Shown: one piece after another, positions 1 to 8,042 of the stretch | Numbering within the stretch: the first letter of the stretch is position 1 | Layout: every line of letters begins with the position of its first letter | Origin: CAVVJA01 sp963801715 | Lineage (GTDB): Bacteria; Actinomycetota; Actinomycetes; Mycobacteriales; Jatrophihabitantaceae | Direction of reading: 5' to 3' | Length of the DNA stretch: 64,000 nt | Assembly: GCA_963801715.1 (NCBI GenBank) | Contig: CAWDGB010000022.1 | Coordinates: forward strand, 62,001 to 126,000 | Position numbers and translations under genes: made by a program | Notes under the pieces: model-generated | Databases searched by the model: none | Told to the model about the DNA's origin: nothing | Seen by the model: the letters and a program-made list of their open reading frames with translations, nothing else

Positions 1-635
1 TCGGTGGCTCGCTCTGGTGGGTCCGCCGTGACGCCCGGCGCCGGATCCGCCGTCGGGTCGATGCCGCGGTCGAGTGCGGACCACAGTCTCGCGTCGTGCT
101 GCGGCCCGGACGCCGGCTGAGGATGCTCGTAGCGACCAGAAAGCCCTGTCCAGGCCGCGCCGTATCCGATCGTCAATGCTCCGGCGAGGACGATGAGCAG
201 ACCGCCAAGCGCGGCGAGCACCGGCCACACCGGATGCACGGCGACGGTCACAGCCCGGCCGGCGTCGAGCCCGACGCCGATTTGGGCATCGCGCAGCACG
301 CTTCGCGCGTGCTCCGATGAGATTGCGCGCAGCGCCGTTACGGCGTCCCAGCACACGATCCCGCCGGCGATCACCAGTACCGCGCCGATGATCCGGCGAG
401 CTATGCCCCGGCTGGCGAGCACGCCGACCACCCCGGCCAGCGCAACCACCGCGAGCCCGGTCACTGCGGGATGCAGCGTCCGTCCGGTCACCTCGAGGAC
501 GTCATCCGCGAGAGGCCGGGCCCGGTGCGCGGTGACGGTTTGCCAACTCCGGCCACTCGCGAACAGGGCCAGCGCGCCGCCGATGATGAGGCCGAGCAAT
601 GCTGCCGCGAACGTCGAGCGTCCAACAGCTGTCAT
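1..635 (-). CDS. Trp-operon-associated membrane protein (TIGR02234-like), 3' end beyond window
   Basis: This gene is partial: it starts at ATG 635 and stays open to base 1, giving about 211 residues. The translation begins MTAVGRSTFAAALLGLIIGG. I see four hydrophobic segments: near residues 8-28, around 60-78, about 84-100 and 140-160. The tail after the last one is polar and Pro/Asp-rich. It shares an ATGA overlap with the trpE stop (632-635), so the two are almost certainly co-translated. A conserved small membrane protein sits directly after trpE and before trpC in many actinobacteria, and this fits that family (TIGR02234) by position, length and topology. Its biochemical role is unknown; a link to tryptophan supply is inferred from context only. 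Confidence 0.75.
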   Translation of the reverse strand, partial: MTAVGRSTFAAALLGLIIGGALALFASGRSWQTVTAHRARPLADDVLEVTGRTLHPAVTGLAVVALAGVVGVLASRGIARRIIGAVLVIAGGIVCWDAVTALRAISSEHARSVLRDAQIGVGLDAGRAVTVAVHPVWPVLAALGGLLIVLAGALTIGYGAAWTGLSGRYEHPQPASGPQHDARLWSALDRGIDPTADPAPGVTADPPERAT

Positions 636-2161
636 TGAACAATCCGATGAGACAGGTCCGGCTCGGCGATGGCACGCAGCGTCTCGGCGGTTGCGATTGC
701 CTGCAATACCGCGCGCGCCTTGTTCCGGGTTTCCTGCTCTTCTAGCGCGGGAATGCTGTCGGCAACGATCCCGGCCGACGCTTGCACGTAGGCATGGTCA
801 CCAGTCATCACGGCGGTGCGGATCGCGATCGCCATGTCCAGGTCACCCGCCGCATCGAGATAACCGACGGCCCCGCCGTACACCCCGCGGCGGACCGGCT
901 CCAGTTCCTCGATGAGCTCCATCGCCCGCACCTTGGGCGCGCCGGTGAGCGTGCCCGCGGGGAAGCTCGCACGCAGGACGTCGAATGCGTCACGACCGTC
1001 GGTAATCCGGCCTTGCACGGTCGAGACGATGTGCCAGACATGGCTGTAGCGCTCGAGCGATCCGAACTCGACGACCTCGACCGATCCGGGCGCCGATACC
1101 CGCCCGAGGTCGTTGCGAGCGAGGTCGACGAGCATGACGTGCTCGGCCCGTTCCTTCGGGTCTCGTACCAGCTCGGCGGCCAGCGCAGCGTCGCGCTCGG
1201 CCGTCTCCCCCCGCCGGCGGGTGCCGGCGATCGGGTGCAGGACGGCTACGCCGTCCGCGACGGTGACTAGCGCCTCCGGGCTGGAGCCCACGATGTCGAG
1301 GCCGGGCAGCCTCAGCACGTACATGTACGGGGACGGGTTGAGGGTGCGCAGAACCCGGTAGACGTCGAATGCGTCCGCGTCGGTGTCGACCTGGAACCGC
1401 TGACCAACCTGAATCTGGAATACCTCTCCGGCCCGCACGGCCTCGAGCGCCTGTTCGACGGCGGGTTGATACTCCCCTGCCGGCGTACGGGACACAGCGT
1501 CCTTGGGTCCGGGCTGGCCGATCTCAGCCACCGTCGGCGGGGCCGGAGTGGCGAGCGCGGCCTGCATGCGATCCAACCGTCGGCCCGCATCCGCGTACGC
1601 CACGTCGAGCTCGCCGGTCGACATCGCGGAGTGCACCACGGCGTTGGCGATGAGCGTGACGGAGCACTCATGGTGGTCCACGGCCGCCAGGTCGGTGACG
1701 AGCAGCATGGTCAGTTCCGGAAGGCCCAGGTCATCCTCGGCCTTCTGGGGCAGCGTCTCTATCCGGCGGACCACGTCGTAGCCCAGATAGCCGACGAAGC
1801 CACCGGTGAGCGGCGGCAGCCCGGGTAGCCGTGGGCCGCGCAAGGCCCGCCACGCCGCGCCGAGTACCTCGAACGGATCACCGTCGGTCGGTACGCCGTC
1901 CGGGACCTGACCGCTCCACACCGCTTCACCGGCCCGCGCGGACAGCGTGGCGACGGCGTTGACCCCTACGAACGACCACCGGGAGAACGATCGGCCCGGT
2001 TCCGCGGATTCGAGCAGGAACGTACCCGGGCGGTCCGCGGCGAGCTTGCGATAGACGCCTACCGGCGTTTCGGCGTCCGCGAACAGCGTGCGGCTGAGCG
2101 GCACGAGCCGATGGGTGCGGGCTAAGTCGCGAAGGTCGCGGCGGCCGATCGGTGCGCTCAT
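632..2161 (-). CDS. trpE: Anthranilate synthase component I
   Basis: It makes anthranilate from chorismate with the TrpG amidotransferase partner, the first committed step of tryptophan synthesis. The protein has 509 residues. The N-terminal half carries an LLES motif (FLLESAEPGRSFSRWSFVG region), the known tryptophan feedback site. The C-terminal half is the chorismate-binding fold, with GSSPEALV, PIAGTRRRG, LVDLARNDLGR, SFPAGTLTGAPK and YGGAVGYLD. I chose ATG 2161 because it overlaps the hisI stop as ATGA; a longer open frame to 2227 exists but would lie deep inside hisI. The hisI-trpE-membrane protein order is typical of actinobacteria. No leader peptide or attenuator is visible, because translation is coupled to hisI. 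Confidence 0.95.
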   Translation of the reverse strand: MSAPIGRRDLRDLARTHRLVPLSRTLFADAETPVGVYRKLAADRPGTFLLESAEPGRSFSRWSFVGVNAVATLSARAGEAVWSGQVPDGVPTDGDPFEVLGAAWRALRGPRLPGLPPLTGGFVGYLGYDVVRRIETLPQKAEDDLGLPELTMLLVTDLAAVDHHECSVTLIANAVVHSAMSTGELDVAYADAGRRLDRMQAALATPAPPTVAEIGQPGPKDAVSRTPAGEYQPAVEQALEAVRAGEVFQIQVGQRFQVDTDADAFDVYRVLRTLNPSPYMYVLRLPGLDIVGSSPEALVTVADGVAVLHPIAGTRRRGETAERDAALAAELVRDPKERAEHVMLVDLARNDLGRVSAPGSVEVVEFGSLERYSHVWHIVSTVQGRITDGRDAFDVLRASFPAGTLTGAPKVRAMELIEELEPVRRGVYGGAVGYLDAAGDLDMAIAIRTAVMTGDHAYVQASAGIVADSIPALEEQETRNKARAVLQAIATAETLRAIAEPDLSHRIVQ

Positions 2162-2553
2162 GACGTCGACGATGCCGCCCGCTCCGCGTCCACGATGGTG
2201 ACCGGCAACGCGCCGAGATCGAAGCAAGTTCGGTCTCCGGTGTGGCAGGCCGCGCCGACCTGGTCGACGCGCACCAGCACGGAGTCACCGTCGCAATCGA
2301 GGGCCACCGATCTGACCAGCTGGATGTTTCCCGACGTCGCTCCTTTCACCCAGTACTCCTGACGGGAGCGAGACCAGAAGGTAGCCCGCCCGGTGGTGAG
2401 CGTGCGGTGCAGGGCCTCGTCGTCCATCCAGCCGACCATGAGAACCTCGCCACTGTCGTGCTGCTGCACGACGGCAACGACGAGGCCGGCCGCATCGCGC
2501 TTCAGACGCGACGCGATGGTGGGCGGAAGATCGGAGGGATTGCGAGCGGACAT
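2158..2553 (-). CDS. hisI: Phosphoribosyl-AMP cyclohydrolase
   Basis: It opens the adenine ring of phosphoribosyl-AMP, the third step of histidine synthesis. The 131 residues match the monofunctional enzyme (no HisE domain). Visible motifs are VGWMDDEAL near residues 40-48, the Asp-rich metal site in LDCDGD, and the zinc-binding ACHTGDRTCF near residues 101-110. The gene is translationally coupled to trpE. It stands apart from hisF: the two-component genes and a TIGR03085-type gene lie between them, whereas hisF and hisI are normally adjacent in related genomes. Confidence 0.93.
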   Translation of the reverse strand: MSARNPSDLPPTIASRLKRDAAGLVVAVVQQHDSGEVLMVGWMDDEALHRTLTTGRATFWSRSRQEYWVKGATSGNIQLVRSVALDCDGDSVLVRVDQVGAACHTGDRTCFDLGALPVTIVDAERAASSTS

Positions 2554-2613
2554 GCCTTGATTGTGCCCGGTCGTCCGGAGCCGGTTTTCGGACGCTCAGA
2601 GCCTGCGGAGGCT

Positions 2614-4287
2614 CTAAACTGCCGCGGCGCGGCGCCCGGCCGGGGTAGGGGACGACGGCAGCCGCACGGTGACCGTACTTCCGGATCGGACCGAACTGTC
2701 GAACCGCACGGACCCGCCGTGGGCCTCGACGATTGACCGGACGATCGACATGCCGAGTCCGCTGCCGCCACGGGCCCGCGTGCGAGCCTTGTCGGCCCGC
2801 CAGAATCGTTCGAATACCTGCGCCGCTTCGTCCGGCGGCAGCCCGGGTCCGGCATCGTCCACACGCAGGACGCTGTCTGCCCCGTCGCGGTAGGCGCTGA
2901 CCCGGATCGGCCCCCCCGGAGCAGTGTGCACGGCGGCGTTGGTCACCAGATTCCGCACGACGCGCAGGAGCTGGTCGTAGTCGCCGTACAGGGGCACCTC
3001 GGGGTCAACCGCGCCCTCGATGCGACGCTGCGGAAACGCCGCCTCGACCCCCTCGATCGCCGTGGACACCAGATCGGCGGTGTCGACCGGTTCCGATTGC
3101 GGCGCCGCTCCTCGATCGGTGCGGGCGAGCAGGAGCAGATCGTCGACGAGGCGAGACATCCGGGTGCCCTCGGACTCGATGCGGTTCAGCGTGTCGGCAT
3201 CGCTTTCCACGTCAGCAGTGCCGTTCGCACGCCGCATGCGAGCCAGCTCGGCATACCCACGGATCGAGGTCAGCGGTGTCCGCAGCTCGTGCGAGGCGTC
3301 GGCCATGAACTGGCGCATCCGCTCCTCGCTCGCGACCCGAGCGGCAAACTGCGTCTCGACCGCCCCGAGCAGGGTGTTGACGGACTCGGCCATCTGCCCG
3401 GCCTCGGAGTCGACCTCTGACGATGCGACCGGCACCCGGCGATCCAGGCCGGCGCCTTCCGGCGACAGCTCCGCCGTGACCTCCCGAGCCGTGCTGGTGA
3501 CTCGGCGCAACGGGCGCAGGCTGAGCCGTACCCCGTATGCCGTCGCGACGAACGCGACGGCGAGAACACTGAGTCCGATGGCAAGCTCGATGATCAACAG
3601 CCGATGCAGGGTGTTCCCTACCTCGTCATTCGACAGACCCGTAACGACAATCATGCCGTCCGTGGTCGAGAGCGCCGTGACGCGAAGGTCGGCGCCGTCG
3701 ACGGAGCTGACATTTTCGCTGCCATTGATGTTGCCGAGGACGCGCCCGATGTCTGCCTGGCTCAGCCCGAGCAGGAAATAGTCACCGCTGCTTTGCACGG
3801 TGCCGAGAAGCGGCTTGCCGTCGGGACTGTAGACAGCGATCCATTGCGATTGCGGGGCGTGGAATCCGCCTGGATTGCCGAAGTTGCAGGTCGTAGTTGG
3901 CGAGCCTGAGTTGTAGCTCACGCAACGAGCGATCCGAGCGGCGTTATTGGTCGCAAGCGGCCGCAGCTGCTGATCGAGCTGCCCGTAGAGGAACGGCCGC
4001 AACAGCATGTAGGTGGCGAAGCCCATCGCGAGGACCAGCACGAGAACCAGCGACACGACGCCGAGAATCAGCCGGCCGGCCAGGGTGCGCGGAATGACCC
4101 GCCAACGCCGGGATTTGCGCTCGGCTGGCGGCGCCGTCGCCGCAGGGTCCGGCAGGTCGGCCGTGGGTAGCGGTGACTTCATCTCCTCGACGTTCGGATC
4201 CCACGGCCCGTCGTGGGATACGGGCGTGGGTATCTCGCTCACCTCGACGTGCGTGTCACGCCCACCGAGGTCGAAGTCGCGGCTCAT
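2614..4287 (-). CDS. Membrane sensor histidine kinase (MprB/TrcS-like)
   Basis: It senses an extracytoplasmic signal and phosphorylates the response regulator encoded just upstream. The protein has 557 residues: a polar cytosolic N-terminus of about 70 residues; a first membrane segment (LILGVVSLVLVLVLAMGFA); an extracytoplasmic sensor region of about 135 residues with two cysteines that could pair; a second segment (LLIIELAIGLSVLAVAFVA); and a HAMP domain. The H-box is ASHELRTPLTSIRGYAELAR, followed by an N-box (NLVTNAAVHTAPGG), DDAGPGLP, the F-box ERFWRAD and GGSGLGMSIV. All catalytic boxes look intact. It lies 60 bp after the regulator stop on the same strand, so the two form one operon. 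The signal is not deducible. Confidence 0.92.
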   Translation of the reverse strand: MSRDFDLGGRDTHVEVSEIPTPVSHDGPWDPNVEEMKSPLPTADLPDPAATAPPAERKSRRWRVIPRTLAGRLILGVVSLVLVLVLAMGFATYMLLRPFLYGQLDQQLRPLATNNAARIARCVSYNSGSPTTTCNFGNPGGFHAPQSQWIAVYSPDGKPLLGTVQSSGDYFLLGLSQADIGRVLGNINGSENVSSVDGADLRVTALSTTDGMIVVTGLSNDEVGNTLHRLLIIELAIGLSVLAVAFVATAYGVRLSLRPLRRVTSTAREVTAELSPEGAGLDRRVPVASSEVDSEAGQMAESVNTLLGAVETQFAARVASEERMRQFMADASHELRTPLTSIRGYAELARMRRANGTADVESDADTLNRIESEGTRMSRLVDDLLLLARTDRGAAPQSEPVDTADLVSTAIEGVEAAFPQRRIEGAVDPEVPLYGDYDQLLRVVRNLVTNAAVHTAPGGPIRVSAYRDGADSVLRVDDAGPGLPPDEAAQVFERFWRADKARTRARGGSGLGMSIVRSIVEAHGGSVRFDSSVRSGSTVTVRLPSSPTPAGRRAAAV

Positions 4288-4347
4288 CGTGGCTCAAGAG
4301 TACGAACGACCTCGGAATGATGCACCGACCGCCCGGAGATGAAGTGG

Positions 4348-5052
4348 TTAGGCGCGGGGCGCCTTGATGACATATCCGGCACCGCGGACGGTGTGGATGA
4401 GCTTGGGGTCCACTGCGTCCACCTTCTTGCGCAGGTACCCGATGTAGAGCTCGACGATGTTCGATTGTCCTTGAAAGTCGTACTTCCAGACCCGATCGAG
4501 GATCTGAGCCTTCGACAGCACCATGCGCTCGTTGCGCATCAGGTAGCGGAGCAACTCGAATTCCGTTGCCGTGAGGTGGATCTCCTGCCCGGCGCGAGTG
4601 ACCTCGTGACTGTTCTCGTCCAGCTCCAGATCAGCCACGCGCAGGACGCCCTCCCGGGCTTCGTCCGGCGCAGAGCGGCGCAACACGGCGTGTACGCGCG
4701 CGAGCAGTTCCTCGACGCTGAACGGCTTGACGACGTAGTCGTCCGCGCCGGCGCGTAGCCCGCCAATGCGGTCGTTCGCGGTGTCGCGCGCCGTCAAAAA
4801 GATGACGGGGACCTGGGAACCCGCCGCCCTGAGGTTCTGCAGGACGCCAAGACCATCCATGCCCGGCATCATGACGTCAAGGACAACGAGATCCGGATCC
4901 GCCTCCGCGACGGCGGCGAGGGCGGACTGGCCATTGTCGGCCGTCACGGTCTCGAAGCCGTCGAAACGCAGCGCGGACGACACCAGGTGGGTGACGTTCT
5001 CCTCGTCGTCAACAACCAAGACGCGTCGCTTGGCCGCGGTGGCGGTGGTCAT
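4348..5052 (-). CDS. OmpR-family response regulator
   Basis: It is a DNA-binding partner of the downstream kinase. The protein has 234 residues. The receiver domain (about 10-125) carries the acidic VDDEE pair, the phospho-acceptor Asp in VVLDVMMPGMDG, the Thr of IFLTARD and the Lys of VVKPFSVEELLARV. The C-terminal winged helix has TATEFELLRYLMRN and ends VRGAGYVIKAPRA, the usual OmpR/PhoB ending. The start is ATG 5052 because an AAGGGAG ribosome site precedes it; the in-frame ATG at 5109 has no such site. It resembles TcrA/TrcR/PrrA-type actinobacterial regulators, but I cannot name the ortholog. Confidence 0.94.
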   Translation of the reverse strand: MTTATAAKRRVLVVDDEENVTHLVSSALRFDGFETVTADNGQSALAAVAEADPDLVVLDVMMPGMDGLGVLQNLRAAGSQVPVIFLTARDTANDRIGGLRAGADDYVVKPFSVEELLARVHAVLRRSAPDEAREGVLRVADLELDENSHEVTRAGQEIHLTATEFELLRYLMRNERMVLSKAQILDRVWKYDFQGQSNIVELYIGYLRKKVDAVDPKLIHTVRGAGYVIKAPRA

Positions 5053-5188
5053 GGGCACTCCCTTGCATTGGATTGGCTGTGTCCAGCCTGAGTGAGCGGA
5101 CTGAGCCAAACGTGGGAACCTCCTGTGTGAATACTAAGAGCCTTTGTCTTCGCTCGGGAGCGGCCATACGCGACCTTAGAGTCGCGGT

Positions 5189-5836
5189 ATGGCCTCTCCC
5201 GCAGTCGCGGAACGGTTCGAGTTCGCCGACACTCTCGCTCGGACCGAGCCGGACGCGCCGACGCTGTGCGATCCGTGGACGGCTGCCCAACTTGCCGCCC
5301 ACGTCATCCTGCGCGAGCGGTCGTTGAGTCAGGCCGCAAATCGGCTCCCCGTGGACGCCGCACGGCGCTGGTCACACGACCGGATCATCCGCTACGCCGA
5401 GGAGGTGCCCTACGACGAGTTGGTGCGACGCGTCCATGACGGGCCGCCGCGATGGTCGCCACTCGCTGTGCCGGCCGTGACCGACCGGGTCAACCTGCTG
5501 GAGTACGTCGCGCACCATGAAGATGTCCGGCGGGCCGGACCGCAGCCGTTGCCCCCACGGGACATCCCGGCCGATCGCCGCGCCGCGATCTGGTCTCAGT
5601 TGCGGTTCGCGGCTCGGCTGACGTTGCGGCAGGCACCGGTCGGGGTTGTTCTCGTCGACCCTGGCGGCGATCGGGTCGTTGGCCGACGGCCGGTGGACGG
5701 TCAGAGCGTCGTCGTGAGCGGCGATCCGGTAGAACTCACGCTGGTGGCCTTCGGGCGGCAACGGGTTGCCGCCGTCCATTACTCCGGGGACGAGGGCTCG
5801 GTCGCCCAACTCGTCCGCGCCTCGATCAAACTCTGA
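5189..5836 (+). CDS. TIGR03085 family metal-binding protein (maleylpyruvate isomerase N-terminal-like fold)
   Basis: The 215-residue protein starts RFEFADTLARTEPDAPTLCD, then WTAAQLAAHVILRER and NLLEYVAHHEDVRRAGP. These two stretches carry the conserved His and Glu/His residues of the DinB-like/mycothiol-dependent metal-binding fold. This TIGR03085-type family is common in actinobacteria and often sits near the his genes. Its substrate is unknown; a mycothiol-dependent role is a family-level guess. It ends 2 bp from the hisF stop, in convergent orientation, so there is no room for a separate terminator. Confidence 0.8.
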   Translation: MASPAVAERFEFADTLARTEPDAPTLCDPWTAAQLAAHVILRERSLSQAANRLPVDAARRWSHDRIIRYAEEVPYDELVRRVHDGPPRWSPLAVPAVTDRVNLLEYVAHHEDVRRAGPQPLPPRDIPADRRAAIWSQLRFAARLTLRQAPVGVVLVDPGGDRVVGRRPVDGQSVVVSGDPVELTLVAFGRQRVAAVHYSGDEGSVAQLVRASIKL

Positions 5837-5838
5837 TC

Positions 5839-6615
5839 TCAGGCCCGAACCGGCAGGCCTGCTGCCGCCAGCTCAGCTTTCACGGCGCCAACGGTGAGCT
5901 GACCGAAATGGAACACGCTGGCGGCAAGCACCGCATCCGCGCCGGCGGCCACGGCCGCGGGAAAGTGCTGCGCGCTACCGGCCCCACCGCTCGCAATCAC
6001 CGGAACGGTGACCGCAGCCCGGACCAAACGGATCAGTTCGAGGTCGAAGCCCTCCCTCGTCCCGTCAGCGTCCATCGAATTGAGCAGGATCTCCCCGGCG
6101 CCGAGCTTGGCCGCGCGAGCCGCCCACGCGACCGCGTCGATTCCGGTGCCGATCCGGCCGCCGTGCGTGGTCACCTCGAAGCCGCTCGGAGTACGAGCGG
6201 CGCCGCGTGGAACTCGACGGGCGTCCACCGACAGGACGAGGACCTGCCGTCCGAAGCGGTGCGCGATTTCGCCGATCAGTTCGGGACGTCGCACGGCCGC
6301 GGTGTTCACACCGACCTTGTCCGCGCCCGCTCGCAGCAGTAGGTCCACATCGGAACTCGTGCGTACCCCCCCGCCGACGGTCAACGGGATGAACACGTGT
6401 TCGGCCGTCCGTCGCACGACCTCGTACGTCGTTTCTCGGCCGGCTGAGGACGCCGTGATGTCGAGGAATGTCAGCTCGTCGGCGCCTTCAGCGTCGTAGC
6501 GACAGGCCAGCTCGACTGGGTCTCCCGCATCCCGCAGCCCGACGAAGTTCACGCCTTTCACGACGCGTCCCGCATCGACGTCCAGGCACGGGATGACGCG
6601 GACGGCCACGGTCAC
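5839..6615 (-). CDS. hisF: Imidazole glycerol phosphate synthase cyclase subunit
   Basis: With HisH it converts PRFAR plus ammonia to imidazole glycerol phosphate and AICAR. The protein has 258 residues in a (beta/alpha)8 barrel: the first catalytic Asp in RVIPCLDVDAGRVVKG, TVGGGVRTSSDVD, LLNSMDADGTREGFD with the second catalytic Asp, and the phosphate-binding ASGGAGS. The start is GTG 6615, sharing GTGA with the stop of the ridA-like gene; the longer open frame lies inside that gene and is not credible. HisH is encoded about 6 kb away at 12675-13277, because accessory genes separate the two. Confidence 0.94.
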   Translation of the reverse strand: MTVAVRVIPCLDVDAGRVVKGVNFVGLRDAGDPVELACRYDAEGADELTFLDITASSAGRETTYEVVRRTAEHVFIPLTVGGGVRTSSDVDLLLRAGADKVGVNTAAVRRPELIGEIAHRFGRQVLVLSVDARRVPRGAARTPSGFEVTTHGGRIGTGIDAVAWAARAAKLGAGEILLNSMDADGTREGFDLELIRLVRAAVTVPVIASGGAGSAQHFPAAVAAGADAVLAASVFHFGQLTVGAVKAELAAAGLPVRA

Positions 6616-7007
6616 AGGCGGCCGCCGAGGTAGGCGTCGGCCTCGATCTCGATGAGCATGCGCGGGTCGATCAAGGCGGAGACCTCGACCATCGTTGCGG
6701 CCGGCCGGATCTCGCCGAATGCCTCGCCGTGCACCTGCCCGTACTCCTCCCACCGCCCGATATCGGTGACGAACATTCGCGTGCGCACGACGTCGGCCAG
6801 CGTGCCGCCTACCCGAGCAAGCGCCGAGCGGACGTTCTCGATCGCTTGCCGGGTCTGCGCGGCGGGCTCTCCGGCGTGGAGGACCTCGCCGTCCGCTACG
6901 GAGGTGCAACCGCTGACGAACACGAAGTCTCCGGCCCGAACGACTCGGCTGTAGCCCACGAATTCCTCGAACGGGCCGCCCGATCCATACCGCTGCAGGT
7001 CGCTCAT
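6612..7007 (-). CDS. RidA/YjgF family protein
   Basis: The 131-residue protein resembles the RidA (Rid7-like) imine deaminase family. It has the typical VFVSGCTS near residues 28-35, an internal QTRQAIENVRSALARVGGTL helix, RTRMFVTDIGRW and a final IDPRMLIEIEADAYLGG. The Arg (DPRML) that holds the carboxylate in active RidA proteins appears present. Rid proteins hydrolyse reactive enamine/imine intermediates. Coupling to hisF by a GTGA overlap suggests it is expressed with the his genes. ATG 7007 is preceded by AGAGGA; the longer frame to 7112 has no support. Confidence 0.88.
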   Translation of the reverse strand: MSDLQRYGSGGPFEEFVGYSRVVRAGDFVFVSGCTSVADGEVLHAGEPAAQTRQAIENVRSALARVGGTLADVVRTRMFVTDIGRWEEYGQVHGEAFGEIRPAATMVEVSALIDPRMLIEIEADAYLGGRL

Positions 7008-7173
7008 TTCGGCCGTCCTCTCGGCGCGCCGGACCGGCTCGCCGTCGCGCTTACCACGCCTACCACCCTGCCAGAAGGCTCGACCCGTTCCTTTTGCTGC
7101 CTGACCGCCCATCGTGCACCCAAGTATGCGACCCTATGGGGCTTGCGGGATATTCATCTCACAATTACTCTGA

Positions 7174-7187
7174 TTCGAGTATTCGAA
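7174..7187. promoter_or_regulatory. Candidate PadR operator palindrome
   Basis: A perfect inverted repeat TTCGA-GTAT-TCGAA lies 13 bp before the padR start, in an AT-rich patch unlike the surrounding GC-rich DNA. It abuts the ribosome site AAAGGA (7187-7192). PadR repressors often autoregulate through such palindromes, so this could be the operator of padR and possibly of the exporter. Both the site and its use are inference. Confidence 0.35.
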
Positions 7188-7199
7188 AGGAATCACTCG

Positions 7200-7889
7200 A
7201 TGACTCGTCGCCGTGTGAGCAACCCACTCGCGCTTGCCATTCTCGGCTGCCTGTCCGAGCGGCCCATGCATCCCTACGAGATCTCCACGACGCTGCGGGA
7301 ACGCGGCAAGGAAGGAAGCATCAAGCTGAACTACGGCTCGCTGTACGCGGTCGTCGAGTCCCTGCAGAAGCACCACTTGATCGAGGCACAGGCGACGACC
7401 CGAGAAGGTCGGCGACCGGAGCGCACCGTGTACGCGATCACCCCAGCCGGCGTCGAGGAGTTCGAAGACTGGCTCGCCGAGCTGCTGTCCACGCCGGTCA
7501 AGGAGTACATGGCGTTCGAGGCCGGGTTGTCGCTCGCCGCGGCGCTCCCGCCGGATGAGGTTGCGCGTCTGCTAGATCACCGCGCCGAGCGGCTGCGCAT
7601 CGATATCCGGGCGATGGAGGCGATGCACGACGTGGCCCGCGAGCGCAACCTGCCCGAGCTGTTCCTGGTCGAGAGCCTCTATCGGCTGGCCATGCTCACG
7701 GCTGAGCTCGACTTCGTGACCAAGCTCGTGCGCGATATCCGTTCGGGAACGCTGGGCGGCGCGCAGGTCTGGCGCCATCTGCACGAACTGATCGGCAACG
7801 GCGTAACGATGGCCGAGATCTCCGCCGACCCGGTTCGCTATCTCGGAGAGGAGGCCGCCGCGCTGCTCGCTCCAGACACCGCGTCCTGA
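7200..7889 (+). CDS. PadR-family transcriptional regulator
   Basis: The 229-residue protein has the PadR winged helix at its N-terminus: LALAILGCLSERPMHPYEIS, then NYGSLYAVVESLQKHHLIEA and the wing RPERTVYAITPAGVEEFEDW. A C-terminal helical region of about 110 residues (VirR/Vtr-A type dimerisation) follows. It is encoded just before an ABC drug exporter on the same strand, the classic arrangement of a PadR repressor with its efflux pump. ATG 7200 is preceded by AAAGGA at 8 bp spacing. The ligand is unknown. Confidence 0.92.
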   Translation: MTRRRVSNPLALAILGCLSERPMHPYEISTTLRERGKEGSIKLNYGSLYAVVESLQKHHLIEAQATTREGRRPERTVYAITPAGVEEFEDWLAELLSTPVKEYMAFEAGLSLAAALPPDEVARLLDHRAERLRIDIRAMEAMHDVARERNLPELFLVESLYRLAMLTAELDFVTKLVRDIRSGTLGGAQVWRHLHELIGNGVTMAEISADPVRYLGEEAAALLAPDTAS

Positions 7890-7893
7890 CCAA

Positions 7894-7927
7894 CCGCGGA
7901 CCGGGTGCGGCAACACCCGGTCCGCGG
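7894..7927 (+). terminator. Strong hairpin after padR
   Basis: A perfect 14-bp stem (7894-7907 with 7914-7927) closes a 6-base loop, five bases after the padR stop. No U-tract follows, as is usual for actinobacterial terminators. It would end or attenuate transcription between padR and the exporter gene. Confidence 0.7.
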
Positions 7928-8042
7928 CCTTACCGCCGAGCCGACGCACCGTCGCCTGAGCACACGGGATCGTCCCGGGGCGCATGCTCACGATAGGTGA
8001 CGAGGGCGTCGACTCCCCATCAATCGAGGAGTCCATCCCGTC

